Origin: JAAZAI01 sp050942875 | GTDB taxonomy: Bacteria > Verrucomicrobiota > Kiritimatiellia > RFP12 > UBA3636 | DNA: 27,171 nt | Direction: 5' to 3' | NCBI GenBank assembly: GCA_050942875.1 | Contig: JBMNOD010000044.1 | Location: 1 to 27,171, forward strand | Shown here: positions 22,555 to 27,171 of the stretch, one piece after another | How positions within the stretch are numbered: position 1 is the first letter of the stretch | How the letters are laid out: each line of letters opens with the position of its first letter | Position numbers and translations under genes: made by a program | Notes under the pieces: model-generated | Database searches by the model: none | What the model was told of the DNA's origin: nothing | What the model saw: only the letters and a program-made list of their open reading frames with translations

Positions 22555-23649
22555 TCAGGACTCGCGACGCGTTGGCGACTGGCAATGATCCATCCTGCGA
22601 GCAAGTGTGTTGAAGCGGGCGAGGGCGTCCGGATCGAGTTCCTGACGTTCCTCGCCGGTGGTTTCGTTGATCTGCCGGTAGGGCCAGGGCTTTTCGCCTG
22701 CGGCGAACGGCACGAGAAAATCCAGGGCCGATGGGATCGACTGGCCCTGCGGGCCGCGGTGGTTCCAGAGGTCGATGCCGACGTGTCGCGCAAGCCGCGC
22801 CAGCGTGGCGAATGCGGCAAGGTTGAAGACGCTGTACATGAACGGACGTGTGCGGGCCAGTTCATGCGGCTGGCTTCCGTCTGCGGCTATCTGGGAATCG
22901 ATCCGCGTCGCGGGAACGTCCTGCGCGACTTCACGGGCAAGGCGGGTTCTGCCCGTGAACAACGCGAAAGCCACAAGCTGCGCGTCCATCCAGGTCCCGT
23001 GGTTGTTCTTCGCCGCGCGTTCCTCGCGGCCGTGCTTGCTCGTCAACAGCCAGTCGAGGTAGTCGCCGATCCATTTGCGGAGTTCGTTCCAGTCCTCGTC
23101 GGGGCAGGCGCCCGCATGATGCAGGTGGACCACGGCGTCGAGCAGGTCGATGAGCCTTGTCGTTTCAATGATGCCGATGCCGCGTCCGTCGCAGACGCCC
23201 GGAATCGCCTGGCCGTAGGTCAACGAGGGATTCATTCGGGTGTTCGCGTCGAGGAAGAACGCACGCAGCAAAAAGACGATTCGATTCGAATGGGCTGCGT
23301 CTCCGGTGGCGGCCCATGCGGTGAGCAGGATGTTCACGGCATGGGCCAGGCCGTCGAGCCGGGTTCGGTCGAAGCCGCCGCCGCGCGACTCGGGATTGAC
23401 GTGTCCGTCGCGTCGGATGTAGGGCAGTCCGTTCGGCTTGTCGGGATCGGGCCACCAGTACGGGCCGAGGCTCCAGTAGTCGTGCAGCGTGCCGCCCGGG
23501 GGCGGCGACGCCTTGTCGGTCACGCGGAACGGGCCGGCCGCCAGCGATTCTGCGGTCTCGTCGAGAAAAGCGGCCTTGTCCTGCGCCAGCCTTTTCAGGC
23601 CGGCTTCGCGGACAACCGAAAGCGGCGTCAGAAATGGAGTCGAATTCAT
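22555..23649 (-). CDS. Alginate lyase family protein
   Basis: 364 residues. The alpha/alpha-barrel lyase family pattern is visible: DYWSLGPYWWPDPDKPNG (57-74), and NNHGTWMDAQ (215-224), whose Asn and His are the substrate-charge-neutralising and catalytic residues in related lyases. Such enzymes cleave uronate polysaccharides by beta-elimination. There is no signal peptide, since the N-terminus is hydrophilic, so the protein may act on short oligosaccharides inside the cell, or the start may be mis-set; no good ribosome site precedes the ATG. It ends an operon with an FAD oxidoreductase and a hydroxyacid dehydrogenase. Exact substrate (alginate, other uronan) unknown. Confidence 0.82.
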   Translation of the reverse strand: MNSTPFLTPLSVVREAGLKRLAQDKAAFLDETAESLAAGPFRVTDKASPPPGGTLHDYWSLGPYWWPDPDKPNGLPYIRRDGHVNPESRGGGFDRTRLDGLAHAVNILLTAWAATGDAAHSNRIVFLLRAFFLDANTRMNPSLTYGQAIPGVCDGRGIGIIETTRLIDLLDAVVHLHHAGACPDEDWNELRKWIGDYLDWLLTSKHGREERAAKNNHGTWMDAQLVAFALFTGRTRLAREVAQDVPATRIDSQIAADGSQPHELARTRPFMYSVFNLAAFATLARLARHVGIDLWNHRGPQGQSIPSALDFLVPFAAGEKPWPYRQINETTGEERQELDPDALARFNTLARRMDHCQSPTRRES

Positions 23650-23698
23650 GGACGGGATTGTGGCATCGAGCGTCTTGAAAGCGCAAGGTTGCTCCGAA

Positions 23699-23821
23699 TC
23701 ATTCAGATGCCATGAAGCGCCAGTTGAGCGTGGCCCTCAGGCTTTCGCCGCTTCCGGCCACGAGCCGACGCGGAAGGATGTTGACGGGCGGAACCCCGGC
23801 CTGGGGCGTCTCGTTGTTCAT
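23699..23821 (-). CDS. Possible 40-residue ORF in the sugar-acid operon
   Basis: Forty codons starting MNNETPQAG and ending RFMASE, between the hydroxyacid dehydrogenase (26 bases before) and the alginate-lyase-family gene (49 bases after). AGGA lies 11 bases before the ATG, a loose fit. No motif or membrane segment. It may be a small protein, or a remnant of a larger gene lost from this position. Confidence 0.3.
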   Translation of the reverse strand: MNNETPQAGVPPVNILPRRLVAGSGESLRATLNWRFMASE

Positions 23822-23847
23822 TTTCGGAGATTCCTGGATTTTGGGCT

Positions 23848-24801
23848 TTAAACAACCAAGTTGATCGGGGCGCCGTCGAGAAATGCGCGGAGATTGTCCG
23901 AGGCGATGTCGATGAGCCGCGCCCGCGCGGCCTTGCTCGCCCAGGCGACATGCGGCGTGATGACGCAACGCGCGGCCGTCAGCAGCGGATTGTCGGCCTT
24001 TGGCGGCTCGGTGCCGAGCACGTCGAGTCCCGCGCCCCCCAGCCTTCCGCTGTTCAGCGCCTCCGCAAGATCCGCTTCGTTGACCAACCCGCCTCGACCC
24101 GTGTTGATGAGCATCGCGCCGGACTTCATCTGCGCAATCGACTCGCGGTTGATCAGCTCCTTCGTCTTGTCGTTCAACGGGCAATGCAGGGAAACCACAT
24201 CGCTCCGGCTCAGCAGCTCGGGGAGGTCGACGAACAGGATGCCGCCCATGCCCTCCGTCGGCACGGCCCGCGTATGAACGAGGATGTCCATGCCGAAGGC
24301 GCGGCCGATCCTGGCGACGGCCTGGCCGATGGCGCCAAAACCCACCAGCCCCAACGTCAGCCCCGACAACTCGATGATGGGCGAAAGCGTAAAGCAGAAG
24401 TCGCGGCAACGCGTCCAGACTCCGTCATGGACGGCCTGGCTGTGCCGCGCCGTCTGGTTCGTGAGATCCAGAAGCAAGGCGAAAACGCTCTGGGCCACCG
24501 ACGGCGTGCCATACGCCGGAATGTTCGACACGGGAATTCCGAGTTCCGTCGCGGCCTGCACGTCGATGGCGTTCGTGCCGGTCGACAGCAGCCCGAGGAA
24601 ACGGAGCTTCGGGAGCGCGGTCAATTCCCGGCGTCCGAGATGCGTCTTGTTGGTGAAGACGATTTCCGCTTCGGCGCAGCGGGGAATCACCTGATCGGGC
24701 GGCGTGCGGTCGTAGGCGGCCAGCTCGCCCATGGCGGCGAGTCGGTTCCAGTCCAGGTCTCCGGGGTTGCAGGCGTAGGCATCTAGAATGACGATCTTCA
24801 T
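23848..24801 (-). CDS. D-isomer-specific 2-hydroxyacid dehydrogenase (glycerate dehydrogenase-like)
   Basis: 317 residues from the ATG at 24801, which overlaps the upstream stop as ATGA. The NAD-binding motif is GFGAIG (154-159). Catalytic residues fit the family: Arg236 in NTGRGGLVNE, Glu265 in GTEPP, and His284 in TPHVAWAS. LLSTGTNAID and AYGTPSVAQ in the substrate domain resemble hydroxypyruvate/D-glycerate dehydrogenases. The enzyme interconverts a 2-keto acid and a D-2-hydroxyacid with NAD(H) in the cytoplasm. Next to an FAD oxidoreductase and a uronate-lyase-like gene, a role in sugar-acid breakdown is plausible; the exact acid is not determined. Confidence 0.9.
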   Translation of the reverse strand: MKIVILDAYACNPGDLDWNRLAAMGELAAYDRTPPDQVIPRCAEAEIVFTNKTHLGRRELTALPKLRFLGLLSTGTNAIDVQAATELGIPVSNIPAYGTPSVAQSVFALLLDLTNQTARHSQAVHDGVWTRCRDFCFTLSPIIELSGLTLGLVGFGAIGQAVARIGRAFGMDILVHTRAVPTEGMGGILFVDLPELLSRSDVVSLHCPLNDKTKELINRESIAQMKSGAMLINTGRGGLVNEADLAEALNSGRLGGAGLDVLGTEPPKADNPLLTAARCVITPHVAWASKAARARLIDIASDNLRAFLDGAPINLVV

Positions 24802-26156
24802 TTCCGGGTCATTTCGCGGCTCAGCGTTGTCTGGGGAAGGTAGGCGTTGTGGTCGCGCAAGGTGGTCACAAGCCGCTCGGTGTCGAGCGTGGAGGCCGTC
24901 TGGTTCAGGCGAAGCGCCTGCGCGGCGGCCGTGCCGGCGGCCTGTCCCATCATGCCGGCGGCCGGCATGACGCGGATGGAGCCGTGGACGCGTTCGTCGG
25001 AGCTGTTGCACCGCCCGGCGACCCAGAGGTTCTCCGAGCCGCGCGGCACGAGAATGCCGTAGGGAATGCCGAACGATTCGCCGATGCCCAGGATGCCGGT
25101 CTTCGTGTGCTCCTCCTGGAACCGCGCATACTCCGCATCGGAGCAGTCGCGGACGTGGATGTCGACGAACTTGTTGAAGAGGCCGATCTGATCGGGGAAC
25201 TTGCGCCGGGAAATGTAGTCGTCGAATGTCAGCTCCATTTCACCGACGATGCGCCGCGACTCGCGGATGCCGGGAAGCGGCGCAGTCGCGACCAGCTCCA
25301 TGTCCTGGCAGCCATCGACGTATTTCCGGTAGAAGTCCAGATACTCGCGCGCCAGTCGCCGACCAAGGCGCATGCCTTCGGTGCGTCCCGCACACGTCAG
25401 CGCATCCAGCTTGAAGAGGTGGCCGCCGTTCAGGTAGCCGACATGCTCGCCGACCTGGGACAGGCCGGGGAGATGGCGGTCCGGCTGGGCGAAGAACCCG
25501 TCCTGGATGGCCTGCTCGAGGCGGCCCTGCTGGTTCTTGACGCGGGACCAGTCGATGCCGGCGTGCAGCGAGCAGAGCGTTCCCGGCATGAAATTCGGAT
25601 TCGTGCGGCATTCGACACCGCAGAGATTGGCGAGAACGGCGTCGCCCGTGCAGTCGATGAACATCCTCGCGGGAATGTATTTCAGCCCCTCGATGTCGTT
25701 CGCGACGACGCCGGAGACGCGCCGACCGCGCTCCGGACAATCCACCGCGACGACTTGCGCGAAGAAGCGCACGTCGACGCCGGCCTCCGTCGTCATTTCG
25801 TCCAGGATCAGCTTCAGCCCTTCGACTTTGAACGGGGTCCAGCAATGGAAGCGCTTGCGCCAGAAATCCGGCGTCACCTGCGGCCCCAGTTCGCCGCGTT
25901 CGTACATCCGCTCCACGACTTCGCGCTGGAAGCCGCCGACCAGTGCGCGCTCGCCGTCCGCCATCGGATCGAAGGCGCAGACCAGGCCGGAGGTCCCCAT
26001 GCCGCCGAGGCAGCCTGTCGCCTCCAGCAGCAGCACGTCCATCCCCAGCCGCGCCGCGCAGACCGCTGCGGCCGTTCCCGCCGGGCCGCCCCCGGCCACG
26101 AGCACATCGTATTCCCGATCGCGCGGAATCTCACATTGGAAATCATAGAAGCTCAT
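24798..26156 (-). CDS. FAD-dependent oxidoreductase
   Basis: 452 residues from the ATG at 26156, ten bases after GGAG; the ATG two codons earlier (26162) is also possible. The dinucleotide-binding motif is GGGPAG (22-27) within VLVAGGGPAGTAAAVCAARL, followed by LLLEATGCLGGMGTSGL (43-59), where Gly-Cys-Leu-Gly-Gly is characteristic of the FAD_oxidored family. FIDCTGDAVLA lies in the middle and GRCNSSDERVHGSIRVMPA near the end closes the FAD site. Members are common in polysaccharide-degrading Planctomycetota and Lentisphaerota but few have known substrates. First gene of an operon with the hydroxyacid dehydrogenase. An extended -10 promoter lies about 50 bases upstream. Confidence 0.88.
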   Translation of the reverse strand: MSFYDFQCEIPRDREYDVLVAGGGPAGTAAAVCAARLGMDVLLLEATGCLGGMGTSGLVCAFDPMADGERALVGGFQREVVERMYERGELGPQVTPDFWRKRFHCWTPFKVEGLKLILDEMTTEAGVDVRFFAQVVAVDCPERGRRVSGVVANDIEGLKYIPARMFIDCTGDAVLANLCGVECRTNPNFMPGTLCSLHAGIDWSRVKNQQGRLEQAIQDGFFAQPDRHLPGLSQVGEHVGYLNGGHLFKLDALTCAGRTEGMRLGRRLAREYLDFYRKYVDGCQDMELVATAPLPGIRESRRIVGEMELTFDDYISRRKFPDQIGLFNKFVDIHVRDCSDAEYARFQEEHTKTGILGIGESFGIPYGILVPRGSENLWVAGRCNSSDERVHGSIRVMPAAGMMGQAAGTAAAQALRLNQTASTLDTERLVTTLRDHNAYLPQTTLSREMTRK

Positions 26157-26208
26157 CGTCATGCATCTCCGGATGAAGTGAAAGGAGGGGAAGTGGAAAC
26201 TCCGCTCA

Positions 26209-26217
26209 AGTATAGCA
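26209..26217 (-). promoter_or_regulatory. Extended -10 promoter element for the FAD oxidoreductase operon
   Basis: TGC-TATACT on the - strand (26217-26209), a TGn-extended -10 with 5/6 match. No good -35 hexamer lies at the usual distance. Confidence 0.45.
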
Positions 26218-26442
26218 GAAGCCTTCCGGCAATTCACGGACGAAATCTTTCGCACCTAAACAGGCGAAAAGTCCAATGTTGAAGGCAGTTGAGTCTTTTC
26301 AATGGGCGCACATGTCTTCAGGCCGCTTGGGCAAAGGATGGCCGCCTGCTGGATGGACTGCCGGAATCCTCATCCAAAGAACGCAAGAGCCACAAAAATC
26401 TTTCCGTGTGTTCCGTGCTCTCTGTGGACAAACCCCACTCGG
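26218..26442. other. Intergenic stretch, no gene seen
   Basis: Contains a run at 26391-26431 which, on the - strand, reads as CCACAGAGAGCACGGAACAC followed by ACGGAAA, similar in style to the CACAGA-rich stretch at 16035-16110. Nothing else stands out. Confidence 0.45.
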
Positions 26443-26700
26443 CCCCGCCGCCTCCGCCTCAGAGGTGGGGCGACGCCGTCCCGGCTAGCCGTCCCCGCCG
26501 CGTCTCGCCGCCTGCGCCTCAGAGGTGGGGCGACGCCGTCCCGGCTAGCCGTCCCCGCCGCGTTTCGCCGCCTGCGCCTCAGAGGTGGGGCGACGCCGTC
26601 CCGGCTAGCCGTCCCCGCCGCGTCTCGCCGCCTGCGCCTCAGAGGTGGGGCGACGCCGTCCCGGCTAGCCGTCCCCGCCGCGTTTCGCCGCCTGCGCCCT
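26443..26700 (+). repeat. 60-bp tandem repeat, four near-exact copies
   Basis: Copies begin at 26461, 26521, 26581 and 26641 with a period of exactly 60 bases; a partial copy precedes them. Copies 1 and 3 have CGTCTCGCC and copies 2 and 4 have CGTTTCGCC, so the true unit of the latest duplication is 120 bases. The last copy also differs at its final bases. Because 60 is divisible by three the open frames read 20-residue repeats on both strands, but no start, ribosome site or flanking conserved sequence supports a protein. Confidence 0.95.
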
Positions 26701-26730
26701 CTTGCCCGCACACCCCGCACGTAAAATTTT

Positions 26731-27171
26731 CTGACAGGATTACAGGATTTGCAGGATTCCATCCACCAAAACAATCTTGTCAAAAAAGCAGGCTTTTTTA
26801 GTGAGGAGTGAGAAGAGCGCAGAGCGTAGTCCAGGCCGGGGACGCCCCAGACCCCGTTTTTTGGACAGGATTTGCAGGATTCCAACTACCCAGGCAATCT
26901 TGTCAATCTTGTAATCCTGTCTAAACCCCCACCACCTGCGCCGCGCCACCCTTCGCATAGTGAGGAGTGCGTAGAGCGTAGAGCGTAGTCCAGGCCGGGG
27001 ACGCCCCGGACCCCGTTTTTTGGACAGGATTCCATCCACCAAAACAATCTTGTCAATCCTGTAATCCTGTCCAAACCCCCACCCACGCCGCGCCACCCTT
27101 CGCATGGAGAGGAGTGAGAAGAGCGTAGAGCGTAGTTCAGGCCGGGGACGCCCCAGACCCCGTTTTTTGGA
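26731..27171 (+). repeat. Cluster B of the ~150-bp repeat family, continuing past the window
   Basis: A 3' half-unit at 26731-26800, then units starting at 26801, 26960 and 27106 (the last cut by the window end). Orientation is the same as cluster A. The truncated junction with AAAAAAGCAGGCTTTTTT (26782-26799) also occurs in cluster A (15515-15532). The unit at 26801 has an extra CAGGATTTG 9-base insertion in its left arm. Confidence 0.9.

Noticed and set aside
26289..26801. Frames on both strands through the 60-bp repeat that encode 20-residue tandem repeats
   Set aside because: The 60-base period is divisible by three, so any frame without a stop stays open. No start signal or non-repeat domain supports a protein.

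Overview
The window is GC-rich bacterial DNA with tightly packed genes, many joined by 4-base ATGA or GTGA stop/start overlaps, separated by a few intergenic islands full of repeats. Four things together suggest a strictly or facultatively anaerobic heterotroph of the Planctomycetota-Verrucomicrobiota-Lentisphaerota type: a ferredoxin-fused electron-transfer flavoprotein, a flavodoxin/ferredoxin (EFR1-like) protein, a selenocysteine tRNA, and polysaccharide or sugar-acid genes. The phylum assignment is inference; there is no rRNA or other decisive marker.

Layout. 1-1.66 kb (+): a membrane-anchored, TonB-like protein with prenyltransferase/squalene-cyclase repeats, possibly cut at its N-terminus by the window edge, followed by a short duplicated copy of its own 3' end. 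1.75-5.81 kb (-): a coupled operon of an EFR1-type flavodoxin/ferredoxin, a lipoprotein made of about 19 helical repeats, and an AI-2E family permease. 5.96-12.15 kb (-): a truncated raffinose-synthase-like fragment, a membrane NERD-domain protein, uvrB, peptide deformylase, a GlmU-like beta-helix protein and a radical SAM protein of the DNA modification/repair family, mostly overlapping by four bases. 12.2-12.5 kb: a promoter and selC (tRNA-Sec) on the + strand, running into the 3' end of a metallophosphoesterase gene that follows guaB (IMP dehydrogenase) on the - strand. 15.27-15.96 kb: five copies of a ~150-bp repeat. 16.3-17.5 kb (+): a Gfo/Idh/MocA oxidoreductase. 17.5-20.3 kb (-): etfB, etfA with two [4Fe-4S] clusters, ruvC, tRNA-Met(CAT). 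20.5-22.3 kb (-): three small membrane proteins, two with zinc ribbons. 22.5-26.2 kb (-): an operon with an FAD oxidoreductase, a D-2-hydroxyacid dehydrogenase, a 40-residue ORF and an alginate-lyase-family protein. 26.4-27.17 kb: an exact 60-bp tandem repeat and a second cluster of the ~150-bp repeat that runs off the window.

How the genes fit together. The window mixes housekeeping functions (nucleotide excision repair, Holliday junction resolution, GMP synthesis, N-terminal processing) with anaerobic electron transfer and what looks like uronate or sugar-acid catabolism. No CRISPR array, phage gene, transposase or toxin/antitoxin pair was seen. The most unusual material is the repeat family: each ~150-bp unit carries a GC hairpin followed by a T-run and a 12-13 bp inverted repeat, and one copy shows a matched change in both arms. 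Two clusters in the same orientation flank a ~10.8-kb block of genes. Database searches were not possible, so family names rest on motifs seen in the translations.
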